From JAKQIM01 sp964633225 (GTDB lineage Bacteria > Chloroflexota > Anaerolineae > Anaerolineales > UBA4823), in assembly GCA_964633225.1 (NCBI GenBank), contig CAZWFQ010000077.1, positions 1 to 14,755 of the forward strand: a stretch of DNA of 14,755 nucleotides, written 5' to 3'. Below are positions 6,858-14,739 of the stretch, piece after piece. The notes under the pieces are model-generated. The model had not been told where the DNA came from and searched no databases. It saw only the letters and a program-made list of their open reading frames with translations. How positions within the stretch are numbered: the stretch's first letter is position 1; each line of letters begins with the position of its first letter. The position numbers and the translations under genes were made by a program.

Positions 6858-7946
6858 GTGATTTCGTGTGCGAACTGCGGCCATCCTTATCCAGACACCG
6901 GGTGGCCTTATTGCTGTGAAGTATGTGGTGGCATTTACGATTATGCTGCCTGGCCGGCTTATGATCCTGCACAAATTGATGTGAGCCAGCCGGGAATATG
7001 GCGATACCGGTTTTGTTTTGGGCTGAGCGCAGATTCCTTAGTCATTTCGCTAGGGGAGGGGGGAACTCCATTGGTGTGGGTCGAAGCATTTGGGAGGCAA
7101 ATGGCCTTTAAGTGCGAATATCTCAACCCGACTGGTTCATTTAAAGATCGTGGAAGTCCATTGCTGGTCAGTTTTTTGAAATCCCGCGGCACGGATATGG
7201 CGGTGGAGGATTCTTCTGGAAATGCAGGGGCATCATTTGCGGCCTATGCGGCTCGAGGTGGAATTGAGGCCAGGGTCTTTGTGCCCGAATCGGCATCCGG
7301 TCCAAAGCGTTTACAGATATCTGCTTATGGGGCTGAGCTAATGCCAATCCGGGGTGTGCGCTCGGATGCGGCCCAAGCTGTGCGCCAGGCGGCCGAACAG
7401 GGATCTGCTTATGCTAGCCATGCATACTTGCCCTATAATTTGCCCGGTTATGCCACGCTGGCTTATGAGTTGGTTGAACAAATGGGTATGGCGCCTGGAA
7501 CGGTGGTACTGCCTGTTGGACAAGGCGGTCTGTTATTGGGATTGGCGCGTGGGTTTTCTGCTTTGCAACAGGCGGCGGTAATTAAGCGGCAGCCTATGCT
7601 GGTGGGGGTACAGGCACGGGCGTGCGCTCCATTGTGGGCTTTGGCGGCTTATGGGCCAACCGGGCCGAGTTGGATGGTTGAAGCAAACACCCTGGCGGAG
7701 GGTATTCGAGTGCACCAACCAGTGCGCGGGGATGCGATCTTGATGCTGGTTGACGCTGGACGCGTTACCCTGTTGGCTGTGGATGAAGAGACGATTTTAC
7801 CTGGGCGCGACGAGCTGGCAAAAAGAGGCTTTTATGTTGAACCAACTTCTGGGGTGGTTTGGGGAGGTCTTGCACAGTTGGATGGGCGTATGCAAGACCC
7901 AGTCGTTGTCATTTTGACCGGATCGGGCTTGAAATATGCCGGGTAA
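6858..7946 (+). CDS. thrC: Threonine synthase-like PLP enzyme with N-terminal zinc ribbon
   Basis: Threonine synthase converts O-phosphohomoserine to threonine with pyridoxal phosphate. The 362-residue product is a fold-type II PLP enzyme. It has GEGGTPL (66-72), NPTGSFKDRG (90-99) with Lys96 as the Schiff-base lysine, EDSSGNAGAS (117-126), the phosphate loop PVGQGGLLLGL (218-228) and a closing GSGLK (355-359). The N-terminus has CANC (4-7) and CEVC (20-23), a zinc-ribbon pair often seen on bacterial and archaeal threonine synthases. The start is GTG at 6858, with GGGAG 8 bases before it and only three bases after the moaX stop. Other fold-II enzymes such as threonine dehydratase or cysteine synthase look less likely because of the ribbon and the SFKDRG context. 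It appears to be the last gene of the mtnA operon. Confidence 0.85.
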   Translation: MISCANCGHPYPDTGWPYCCEVCGGIYDYAAWPAYDPAQIDVSQPGIWRYRFCFGLSADSLVISLGEGGTPLVWVEAFGRQMAFKCEYLNPTGSFKDRGSPLLVSFLKSRGTDMAVEDSSGNAGASFAAYAARGGIEARVFVPESASGPKRLQISAYGAELMPIRGVRSDAAQAVRQAAEQGSAYASHAYLPYNLPGYATLAYELVEQMGMAPGTVVLPVGQGGLLLGLARGFSALQQAAVIKRQPMLVGVQARACAPLWALAAYGPTGPSWMVEANTLAEGIRVHQPVRGDAILMLVDAGRVTLLAVDEETILPGRDELAKRGFYVEPTSGVVWGGLAQLDGRMQDPVVVILTGSGLKYAG

Positions 7947-7995
7947 CGAGGTATTTGATTTGAATGTTGTTGGTGCGAAATTCTCAAAATTAAGA

Positions 7996-8001
7996 TACAA
8001 T
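7996..8001 (+). promoter_or_regulatory. Possible -10 box for rnc-smc
   Basis: TACAAT (one mismatch to TATAAT) sits in an AT-rich stretch of the 146-base gap before rnc. The nearest -35-like hexamer, TTGGTG at 7970-7975, is 20 bases away, longer than ideal. Short inverted repeats (CGAAAT at 7976-7981 with ATTTCG at 8011-8016) flank it. The call rests mainly on position. Confidence 0.35.
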
Positions 8002-8033
8002 GTTACGCACATTTCGAACTGGAACTAATGGAT

Positions 8034-8067
8034 CGCCAGATACCCGGCTGCGGCGGGGTGTCTGACG
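8034..8067 (+). promoter_or_regulatory. Stem-loop in the leader of rnc
   Basis: A nine-pair stem joins 8037-8045 with 8056-8064 (one G-T pair). Past single mismatches it extends by two pairs inside (closing a TGCG loop) and two pairs outside, 13 pairs over 34 bases. No T-run follows, so it is not a normal intrinsic terminator. Its place between the likely promoter and the rnc ribosome site recalls the RNase III-cleaved leader hairpin that autoregulates E. coli rnc; that function here is inference. Confidence 0.6.
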
Positions 8068-8080
8068 TTCCCTGAGTTCT

Positions 8081-8087
8081 GAGGAGG
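8081..8087 (+). promoter_or_regulatory. Ribosome binding site of rnc
   Basis: GAGGAGG stands five bases before the ATG at 8093, the strongest Shine-Dalgarno match in the rightward block, and it fixes the rnc start. Confidence 0.85.
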
Positions 8088-8092
8088 CTTTT

Positions 8093-8827
8093 ATGAATTT
8101 ATCTCAGGGACCCCAGACGGAAGAATCCCCCGAGGTCTTTGCTCAGCGCATTGGGCTTTCATTTAATAATATCGGCCTGTTAACAAGGGCCTTAACCCAT
8201 CGTTCGTATATGAATGAACATCGCGACGCTCTAGAAGATAACGAACGTCTTGAATTCCTTGGCGATGCTGTGCTCGACTTTCTGGTGGGGGCGTGGCTAT
8301 ATAACCGTTTTCCAGAAATGGCCGAAGGATACCTTACCCGTTTACGGGCGGCCCTGGTGGGAAATCAACAACTGGCTGAGTTTGCTCGCCAGATTCGCCT
8401 CGGCGATGCGATGCGACTAGGAAAGGGCGAAGCAGAGGGTGGAGGGCGGGATCGCCTGGCGTTGTTAGGCTCCACCTTTGAAGCTGTGATTGCTGCCATT
8501 TACCTGGATCAGGGCATTCCTACGGTGCACTTGTTCGTTGAGCCATTGCTAGAGATGGCTGTGCAGCAGATCCTGTCTGCACGCCGCGATCATGACCCCA
8601 AAAGCCTGCTCCAAGAGTGGTCTCAAGGGCGGGGGTATGGTCCGCCGCTTTATCAAACGGTATCTGATAGTGGGCCGGATCATGATAAAAGTTTTGAAGT
8701 TGAGGTGATTGTTGATGGTAGGGCGTATGGGCGGGGTTCGGGTCATAGTAAACAAGCTGCCGCAAAAATCGCGGCTCGCCAAGCTCTTGATGCAGTGGAG
8801 TTGAGTGAAGATGCCAGCGCGCCTTAA
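8093..8827 (+). CDS. rnc: Ribonuclease III
   Basis: RNase III cleaves double-stranded RNA, including rRNA precursors and structured mRNA leaders. The 244-residue product has an endonuclease domain (about 10-165) and a double-stranded-RNA-binding domain (about 168-236, ending in GSGHSKQAAAKIAARQAL). The signature NERLEFLGDAVLDF (50-63) supplies acidic residues Glu51, Glu54 and Asp58. The second acidic cluster reads LALLGSTFEAVIAAIYLD (122-139). Glu130 matches the essential Glu117 of E. coli, but the position of E. coli Asp114 (A. aeolicus Asp107), a magnesium ligand, is Ser127. Glu130 and Asp58 are intact, so the enzyme is probably still active, perhaps with altered metal binding. Its 3' end overlaps smc, so the two are co-transcribed. 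Confidence 0.96.
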   Translation: MNLSQGPQTEESPEVFAQRIGLSFNNIGLLTRALTHRSYMNEHRDALEDNERLEFLGDAVLDFLVGAWLYNRFPEMAEGYLTRLRAALVGNQQLAEFARQIRLGDAMRLGKGEAEGGGRDRLALLGSTFEAVIAAIYLDQGIPTVHLFVEPLLEMAVQQILSARRDHDPKSLLQEWSQGRGYGPPLYQTVSDSGPDHDKSFEVEVIVDGRAYGRGSGHSKQAAAKIAARQALDAVELSEDASAP

Positions 8828-11800
8828 ATCACTTGAGTTGCACGGGTATAAAACATTCGCCTCGCGCACCGAATTCATTTTTGCCGATGGTGTGACGGCA
8901 GTGGTTGGGCCAAATGGTTCTGGTAAGTCGAATATCGCTGATGCCATTCGTTGGGTATTGGGTGAGCAAACTTACAGTTTACTAAGGGGTAAGAAGACTG
9001 AGGATATGATTTTCTCTGGCTCTGAACTTCGCCCCAGAGCAGGGATGGCTTCTGCGACGATTGTGTTCGATAACAGCGATGGATGGCTGCCGATTGACTT
9101 CGCTGAGGTTGGTATCACTCGCCGGGCATACAGGGATGGTGATAATGAATACCTGTTGAACGGTCAGCGGGTGCGTTTGAAGGATGTGTCTGAGCTTTTG
9201 GCGCAATCAGGGCTTGCCGAGCGCACTTACACCATCATTGGGCAAGGTCTGGTGGACGCATCTTTGATGCTTAAGGCTGAAGAACGCCGCCGGCTTTTTG
9301 AGGAGGCAGCGGGGATTGGTTTGCATCGTTCGCGCCGCGAGGAATCACTCCGCCGCCTGGATACCACCCGCCGCAATCTGGAGCGTGTTCAAGATATTCT
9401 GGCTGAACTGCAGCCTCGCTTGCGCAGTCTTGAGCGGCAGGCGCGCCGAGCCCAGGAATACGAGCAAATTCGCGCTGATTTACGTTTGGTCTTGCGAGAG
9501 TGGTATGGATATCATTGGCACCAGTCTCAAGATGCTTTGACAGAGGCGCGCGAGGCTTCTCGCCGCCAAGAAGAGATCCTTGAGAAAGCCAAGGTGGCCC
9601 AAACAGACTTTGATACCCGCCTGGCAGCCTACCGCACCAAAATTCAGGCATTGCGCGAACGTTTGGGCGAATGGCATCGGCAGCTGGCCGAATTGCATAG
9701 CCGCCGGGATGTTTTGGCCCGTGAACAGGCTGTGGCCGAGGAACGTGTTCGGGCATTGACGGCTCAGAAACAGGGAGCTGGTGTTGAGATGACTCGTTTG
9801 GAAGAGGAGCTTAGTCTTTCAAATGAGCGCCTGGCAGCCTCGGGGCTTGATCTGCAGCAACTGGATGCCGAGCTGAATGAGGCCCGGACGCACGTAGATG
9901 AGACTCGGAAAATTCTCCAGCAGCGGCAGGCAGAGCGCTCTCGGGCTGAAAAGGCTCTCCAATCGGCACGGCAAACGTTATCTGGTTTGACCGCGCAGCA
10001 AGCGCATTTACAAGCGCGCTTATCTGAACGGCAGACTCAGGCTGCCCGCCAGCGCGATGCTTTGCAATCTTTGCTGGCAACGCTGGAACGCTTGGATCAT
10101 GATTTGAGCGTGGCAGAGCAGAAGACTGAATCGTCGGCGAAACAATTGACTGAGGCAGAACGGGGTCGTCAGGCAGCAGAATCTGCATTGCAAGCGCAGC
10201 AACAGCAGATCAGAGATTTGGAAACGCAGCGTAAAGAGCTGCTTGATCAGCGTTCTGCGCGGCAGGCCAGCCTGGCTCAGTTGAAAGCGCGCCTGGATGT
10301 TTTGGCACAGGCCGAAAGCAGTTTGAGTGGATATGCAGATGGGGCGCGAAAATTATTGCAAGCGGCCCGTGAGACACGCCTGAGTGGTACGCTTGGGGCT
10401 CTAAGTAATCACATCCGGGTCCCAGCCGAGTTGGAAACTGCCATCGCAGCAGCGCTTGGTGAATATGTGGATGCAGTGATCCTGGAGCAAGCCTCAAGCA
10501 CAGATGCGGCGCTGGAGATTTTATTGAAGGATGCAATGCGTGGGGCTCTGCTGCCCTTGGATGTGTTAGTCTCTCCCCGCAGTTTCAAGATTGAGGCGGA
10601 CAAAGCTCCTGGTGGTTCAGACGCCGTTCTGGGGGTGGCAGCCGGTTTAATTGAGTGTTCGGCAGAACTGCGGCCGATCTTGGATTTGTTGCTGGGTCAG
10701 GTTGTGATTGTGCGAGATCGCGATGCTGCGCGGCGTATTTTGGCCAGCGGAGATTGGCGTAATTGGCCGAATTTCCGTGCGGTCACTTTGCGGGGCGAAT
10801 TGTTCTATGCCAGCGGCCAGGTTTTATCGGGGGCGCCAGGGCGAGGTGTTCTCAGCCGGCCGCGGCAGCAGCGCGAGTTGAAAGATGCTGCTGAACAAGC
10901 AGTGACAGAAATCAGCGCTGTAGATGAAAAACTGGCGATTCAGAGCACAGAACTAGAAAGCAAGCGAAAAGAAGAAATTAAACTTCGCCAGGCTGTAGAA
11001 CAGGGCCGAGAAGCAGAGCGTGCCGGCCGGACAACTCGCGATCAGGCAGAATTGGGGGCTGATAAAGCGCGGCGTGCGCTGCAGTGGCAGCGAGAACAGC
11101 GTGGGCGCCAGGAAGCCGAGATTGAAGCAGGTATTGATGAAGAAAAGCGTCTTGCAACGGACTTGAAGAAGCTTGAGGATCAGGTTCGACTGGCGCGCGA
11201 AAGCTTGCGCGAAAAATCTGGCGCCCTCGAAGCCTTGTCTTTGGATGAGTTGCAAACGCAGTTGGGGCATTGGACCACACGCACTGCGGTATCTGAAAGG
11301 GCGGTTGCTGATGCCCGTAACAGGCAGCAAGAGCGTCGTTCTGGCCTTGAGCGCGTTCAGCGAATGCTGGCACAGCTAAAGACAAGGATTGCCGACTTCG
11401 AAGGCGAAGCAGTGCGTTTAGATCAACAAAAAACCGTGCTGCGGCAAGAAGAGGCAGTTGTGATTGAGCAAGTGAGTGCCATGCAGGCCCAAACGGAGCC
11501 CGCCGAGGCAGAACTGGTGTCTCTTGAACAGGCTCAGAACCTGGTTCTATCCACTGATACGGAAGCGCGCCAGGCGCTCAGCCTGGCTGAGCATCATCAT
11601 TCACAAGCTAAGATCAATCTGGCCCGCCGTCAAGAGGCTCTAGAGTCGCTGCGCAGGCGCATCGAGGATGATTTTGGTTTGGTGTCGTTTGATTATGCGG
11701 ATTCGGTTTCAGGCCCAAAGCCTCTGCCTTTACAGGGCATGGTGGAAGAATTACCTAAGATAAAGGAGCTGCCGCCAGACCTGGAAGAAACGCTTCAACG

Positions 11801-12440
11801 GCAACGCACCCAACTACATCGCATGGGAGCGATCAATCCTGAGGCGCAAGCTGAATACCAGCAGGTTCAAGAACGATATCAATTCTTAACCTCTCAGGTT
11901 GCTGATTTGCAAAAAGCAGAGCAAGGGATCAAAGAAGTGATCGCCGAGCTTGATCTGTTGATGGAGCGTGAGTTCCGAAAGACATTTGATGCTGTAGCTC
12001 AAGAATTCCGCCAGATTTTTACGCGTCTCTTCGGCGGCGGCTCTGCCCGGTTGGTGCTTACGGATCCAGAAGACCTGACTGAAACAGGGATTGATATTGA
12101 GGCGCGTTTGCCCGGGAGACGGGAGCAAGGTTTATCGCTCCTTTCTGGCGGAGAACGCAGCTTGACGGCAGCCGCATTGGTTTTTTCCCTGCTTCGCATA
12201 TCGCCGACACCCTTCTGTGTTTTGGACGAGGTGGATGCAATGCTGGATGAGGCAAATGTGAGCAGATTCCGGGATTTGCTGACCGAGTTGAGCCAACAAA
12301 CGCAGTTTATTGTGGTAACCCATAACCGTAATACTGTGCAAACCGCAGGCGTGATTTATGGTGTTACGATGGGCCGAGACTCTGCCAGCCAGGTGATCAG
12401 CCTGCGTTTAGACCAGGTCAGTGAAGAATACGGGGTTTAA
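8811..12440 (+). CDS. smc: Chromosome partition protein SMC
   Basis: SMC dimers use ATP to extrude DNA loops and, with ScpA and ScpB, organise and segregate the chromosome. From ATG 8811 the product is 1209 residues, normal length. It begins PARLKSLELHGYKTFA, the standard SMC head start. Walker A GPNGSGKSNIADAIRWVLGE is at 33-52. A first coiled coil, rich in Gln, Glu, Arg and Ala, runs about 170-495. The hinge spans about 505-680, and the second coil runs about 680-1030. The ABC signature LSGGERSLTAAAL is at 1111-1123 and Walker B FCVLDEVDAMLDEANV at 1135-1150. A GTG at 8805 is an alternative start adding two residues; ATG is preferred because GGAG at 8797-8800 is better spaced from it. The gene overlaps rnc by 17 bases. 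scpA and scpB are not in the window. Confidence 0.97.
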   Translation: MPARLKSLELHGYKTFASRTEFIFADGVTAVVGPNGSGKSNIADAIRWVLGEQTYSLLRGKKTEDMIFSGSELRPRAGMASATIVFDNSDGWLPIDFAEVGITRRAYRDGDNEYLLNGQRVRLKDVSELLAQSGLAERTYTIIGQGLVDASLMLKAEERRRLFEEAAGIGLHRSRREESLRRLDTTRRNLERVQDILAELQPRLRSLERQARRAQEYEQIRADLRLVLREWYGYHWHQSQDALTEAREASRRQEEILEKAKVAQTDFDTRLAAYRTKIQALRERLGEWHRQLAELHSRRDVLAREQAVAEERVRALTAQKQGAGVEMTRLEEELSLSNERLAASGLDLQQLDAELNEARTHVDETRKILQQRQAERSRAEKALQSARQTLSGLTAQQAHLQARLSERQTQAARQRDALQSLLATLERLDHDLSVAEQKTESSAKQLTEAERGRQAAESALQAQQQQIRDLETQRKELLDQRSARQASLAQLKARLDVLAQAESSLSGYADGARKLLQAARETRLSGTLGALSNHIRVPAELETAIAAALGEYVDAVILEQASSTDAALEILLKDAMRGALLPLDVLVSPRSFKIEADKAPGGSDAVLGVAAGLIECSAELRPILDLLLGQVVIVRDRDAARRILASGDWRNWPNFRAVTLRGELFYASGQVLSGAPGRGVLSRPRQQRELKDAAEQAVTEISAVDEKLAIQSTELESKRKEEIKLRQAVEQGREAERAGRTTRDQAELGADKARRALQWQREQRGRQEAEIEAGIDEEKRLATDLKKLEDQVRLARESLREKSGALEALSLDELQTQLGHWTTRTAVSERAVADARNRQQERRSGLERVQRMLAQLKTRIADFEGEAVRLDQQKTVLRQEEAVVIEQVSAMQAQTEPAEAELVSLEQAQNLVLSTDTEARQALSLAEHHHSQAKINLARRQEALESLRRRIEDDFGLVSFDYADSVSGPKPLPLQGMVEELPKIKELPPDLEETLQRQRTQLHRMGAINPEAQAEYQQVQERYQFLTSQVADLQKAEQGIKEVIAELDLLMEREFRKTFDAVAQEFRQIFTRLFGGGSARLVLTDPEDLTETGIDIEARLPGRREQGLSLLSGGERSLTAAALVFSLLRISPTPFCVLDEVDAMLDEANVSRFRDLLTELSQQTQFIVVTHNRNTVQTAGVIYGVTMGRDSASQVISLRLDQVSEEYGV

Positions 12441-13822
12441 TAAACAACCAGTGCCATCAAGTCATTGACATTGGTCATGGTTGGGCCGGTTTTGATCAAG
12501 TCTCCCAAGGGTTCGAAGAAATGGTACGAATCGTTGCGGGCCAAATAGTCGCCAGGATCCAGGTTCAAGAATCTGGCGCGGCTGATTGTCTCGCCTGTGG
12601 CGACTGCCCCGGCTGCATCTGTGGAGCCGTCACCGCCATCGGTCGCCAGGGAAACGAACACGACATTCTTTTGGCCAGCCAGGGTCATTGCCGCCCCCAG
12701 TGCGCATTCTTGATTGCGCCCGCCTAATCCATTGCCGCGGAGTGTGACCGTGGTTTCGCCTCCCGTGATGACACAAGCAGGCGACAGAATCGGTTGACCT
12801 GTAGCCCGGATTTGATGGGCAAGGGCCGCTATCTGTGCGCCGATCTTACTAGCCTCGCCTTGCTGGGTGGTTGTTTGTAAAATAGTGTTAAAACCTTCGG
12901 CATTTGCTTGCCGGATGGCGGCCTCGGCGGCTTGCTTGTTGCTGCCAACCAGCACATGCTCTATGTTTTGGAATATACCGGCACCAGGTTTGGGGGTTTC
13001 TGGGATTTGGCCCGCGATTCCTTTTTTGATATGCTGGATGATTGAAGGGGGGATTTGTTTCGCGATCTGGTATTTGCGTAGTATTTCCCAGGCTTGTACG
13101 AAGGTGGTTGGGTCTGGGCTGGTAGGCCCCGATGCAATGATAGCGGGTGAATCTCCAACCACATCTGAGAGGATCAAGGTCAAGATCGTGGCGGGTGACG
13201 CCCAACGTGCCAGCCCACCGCCCTTGACGGCGTCTAGATGTTTCCGGATCGTGTTGATTTCATCGATTGTAGCACCGCAGACAAAGAGTGAGTGTATGAG
13301 AATCTGCATATCTTGCAAGGTAATTTGGGCCGCGGGCGCCGAAAACAGGGCGGATCCTCCTCCTGATATCAAACAGATCACGAGGTCGTCGTTTTGTAAG
13401 TTACTTAATAAAGCCAGGATTTGTTGTGTGCCAGAAACGCCGTTTACGTCGGAATACGGATGGCCGGCCTCTAATATTTTTATGCCAGGATGCGCACGGG
13501 TAGAAAATGCGTGCCCATATTTGACCAGGGCAATTCCTCGCGTAAGGTAGTCGCCAAGGATGTGCCCCGCTGTGCTTGCCATGGGAGCGCCAGCTTTGCC
13601 AATTCCCACGATATAGATGCGACTAAAATAGCGCAGGTCATATTTGATATTGTCTGACACGAGCAGCGATCCATGTCTGCTCAAATGATTATGAACAGCC
13701 GTGACGGGATCGACTGCTTGCAGAGCGGCCGCCAATATCCGCCCTATTCCTGCCCCAACGGGAATAGTTTCTAGACTAAAGGATATTGGTAACGCTGGAG
13801 GAACGGACAAATCTTTCTGCAT
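12437..13822 (-). CDS. Glycerate 2-kinase, MOFRL family
   Basis: This family phosphorylates D-glycerate, mostly to 2-phosphoglycerate, feeding glycerate from serine, glyoxylate or tartrate breakdown into glycolysis. The 461-residue product is typical. Its N-terminal domain has IVGIGKAGAPM (71-81), LISGGGSALF (151-160), INTIRKHLDAVKGGGLAR (189-206) and LSDVVGDSPAIIASGPTSPDPTTF (218-241). The C-terminal MOFRL domain has GGRNQECAL, ATDGGDGSTDAAGA and a closing KTGPTMTNVNDL. Gene names in use (gckA, ttuD, garK-like) depend on substrate, so none is assigned. The ATG directly abuts the TAG stop of the preceding SRAP gene, with no separate strong ribosome site, implying coupled translation. The 3' end interlocks with the smc stop codon, so the two genes converge with no terminator space. 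A 227-residue opposite-strand frame inside it is only a shadow. Confidence 0.93.
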   Translation of the reverse strand: MQKDLSVPPALPISFSLETIPVGAGIGRILAAALQAVDPVTAVHNHLSRHGSLLVSDNIKYDLRYFSRIYIVGIGKAGAPMASTAGHILGDYLTRGIALVKYGHAFSTRAHPGIKILEAGHPYSDVNGVSGTQQILALLSNLQNDDLVICLISGGGSALFSAPAAQITLQDMQILIHSLFVCGATIDEINTIRKHLDAVKGGGLARWASPATILTLILSDVVGDSPAIIASGPTSPDPTTFVQAWEILRKYQIAKQIPPSIIQHIKKGIAGQIPETPKPGAGIFQNIEHVLVGSNKQAAEAAIRQANAEGFNTILQTTTQQGEASKIGAQIAALAHQIRATGQPILSPACVITGGETTVTLRGNGLGGRNQECALGAAMTLAGQKNVVFVSLATDGGDGSTDAAGAVATGETISRARFLNLDPGDYLARNDSYHFFEPLGDLIKTGPTMTNVNDLMALVVY

Positions 13823-14494
13823 CTACTCGGCAGGTTGAATACAGGCAGGTGCATCGTTTTGGGGGCTGTTGACCTGGTTTGATACAGCGTAGGCGATCAT
13901 CTCGTCGGCAGGATAGGGTCTCAGGAGTTGACTTAACGTTTCTGGGGGGGCATCGCGTCCGTCGAGCCACTGCGTATAGTCACCGGGCGCCAGGATGGCA
14001 GGCATGCGGGCGTGAATTGTCTGCATCAATTCGTTTGGCGTGGTGGTTATAATGGCGCAGGAATAAATCTCTGAGCCATCCGGAGATCTCCAAAGGTCCC
14101 ATAAACCTGCAAATGCAAATGGGCGCCGGTGCTTAAGTTGTATGTAGTAGGGGACTTTACTCCTTGACTCGGGGATTGGCTGCCACTCGTAGAAACCATC
14201 TGCTGGAATCAAGCATCGACGGCGTTGAAACGCTGTTCGGAAAGACGGCTTTTCGGACAGGGTTTCTGCGCGGGCGTTGATCAGGCGGCTGCCGATCGAT
14301 GGATCCTTGGCCCAAGATGGTATGAGTCCCCAGGTAAAGAAATCGAGCCGTGGGTCTGAATTGTTAACGATCACTGCAATGGGTTGTGACGGGGCAATGT
14401 TAAAGCGCGGTGTAATATTTTTGGGGATAGCGGCCCATGGAAAGGCTGTTTGTAGGTCGTCGGGATCTACGGTAAGTGTAAAGCGCCCGCACAT
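13823..14494 (-). CDS. SRAP-domain protein (YedK/HMCES type), abasic-site DNA-protein crosslinker
   Basis: SRAP proteins shield abasic sites in single-stranded DNA by a thiazolidine crosslink through their N-terminal cysteine. The start at 14494 gives MCGRFTLTVD; Met removal then exposes Cys2, which the chemistry requires, so the longer frame beginning 12 residues upstream (14530) is rejected. The product has 223 residues. Besides Cys2, the active-site set is visible: Asn73 in INARAET, Glu103 in DGFYEW and His161 in IHARMP. RFNIAPSQP (30-38) and WGLIPSWAKD (55-64) are also family signatures. A purine-rich AAGAAGGG lies upstream of the ATG, and the preceding small gene ends four bases before. 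The neighbours do not suggest a DNA-repair operon, and no LexA-like palindrome was recognised in the short upstream region visible. Confidence 0.95.
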   Translation of the reverse strand: MCGRFTLTVDPDDLQTAFPWAAIPKNITPRFNIAPSQPIAVIVNNSDPRLDFFTWGLIPSWAKDPSIGSRLINARAETLSEKPSFRTAFQRRRCLIPADGFYEWQPIPESRSKVPYYIQLKHRRPFAFAGLWDLWRSPDGSEIYSCAIITTTPNELMQTIHARMPAILAPGDYTQWLDGRDAPPETLSQLLRPYPADEMIAYAVSNQVNSPQNDAPACIQPAE

Positions 14495-14498
14495 CGAT

Positions 14499-14690
14499 TT
14501 ACCCTTCTTCGTTTTTGGGCTTGCTGCCAATTTCTACGATCTGGACCTGGATCTGGTAGCGTTTGCCATCGATTTCTGTTTTGGCGTTGGCATAATAGCC
14601 TTTAGAACCCGTTTTGAATTCCTTGGGCGGCACGGTGAGAACGGTAACCAATTGGCCTTGATCAGTTTTTAATTCTGCAACGAGGAACAT
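14499..14690 (-). CDS. Small hypothetical protein, 63 residues
   Basis: I do not recognise a family. The start at 14690 (MFLVAELKTDQGQ...) is chosen because GGAGG (14700-14696 on this strand) stands five bases before it; upstream in-frame ATGs at 14717 and 14702 lack such a site. The product is charged, has no membrane segment or signal peptide, contains no cysteine, and ends in a polar tail (GSKPKNEEG). Its alternating hydrophobic and polar pattern (KRYQIQVQIVEIG, about 48-60) suggests a small beta-rich fold. It is the first gene of the operon leading to the SRAP protein and glycerate kinase, ending four bases before the SRAP ATG. The strong ribosome site and tight spacing support it as a real gene. 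Confidence 0.7.
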   Translation of the reverse strand: MFLVAELKTDQGQLVTVLTVPPKEFKTGSKGYYANAKTEIDGKRYQIQVQIVEIGSKPKNEEG

Positions 14691-14695
14691 AAGAG

Positions 14696-14700
14696 CCTCC
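14696..14700 (-). promoter_or_regulatory. Ribosome binding site of the 63-residue protein gene
   Basis: GGAGG on the minus strand, five bases before the ATG at 14690, decides between three possible starts. Confidence 0.8.
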
Positions 14701-14733
14701 ATAGAAAAAAAGATCAAACAGGTGATATTGTGG

Positions 14734-14739
14734 TTGACA
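14734..14739 (+). promoter_or_regulatory. Consensus -35 hexamer of a rightward promoter cut by the window edge
   Basis: A perfect TTGACA lies 16 bases before the right edge. A partner -10 with a 17-base spacer would begin at 14757, just outside. It may serve a gene divergent from the small-protein/SRAP/glycerate kinase operon. The opposite strand shows TAGAAT at 14743-14748, a possible -10 for that leftward operon. Confidence 0.35.

Noticed and set aside
8034..8067. Intrinsic terminator of the mtnA operon
   Set aside because: The hairpin is real, but no T-rich tract follows it and a likely promoter lies upstream of it.
7947..8092. tRNA or small RNA gene in the thrC-rnc gap
   Set aside because: No cloverleaf or other recognised RNA fold beyond the single hairpin was seen.
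8549..8947. 132-codon minus-strand open frame
   Set aside because: It is antisense to the rnc-smc junction; both sense genes have clear motifs there.
12867..13550. 227-codon plus-strand open frame
   Set aside because: It lies wholly antisense to the glycerate kinase, whose motifs are intact; no family features or ribosome site were seen.
14495..14530. 12-residue N-terminal extension of the SRAP protein
   Set aside because: The catalytic cysteine must be residue 2 after Met removal, so the start has to be the ATG at 14494.
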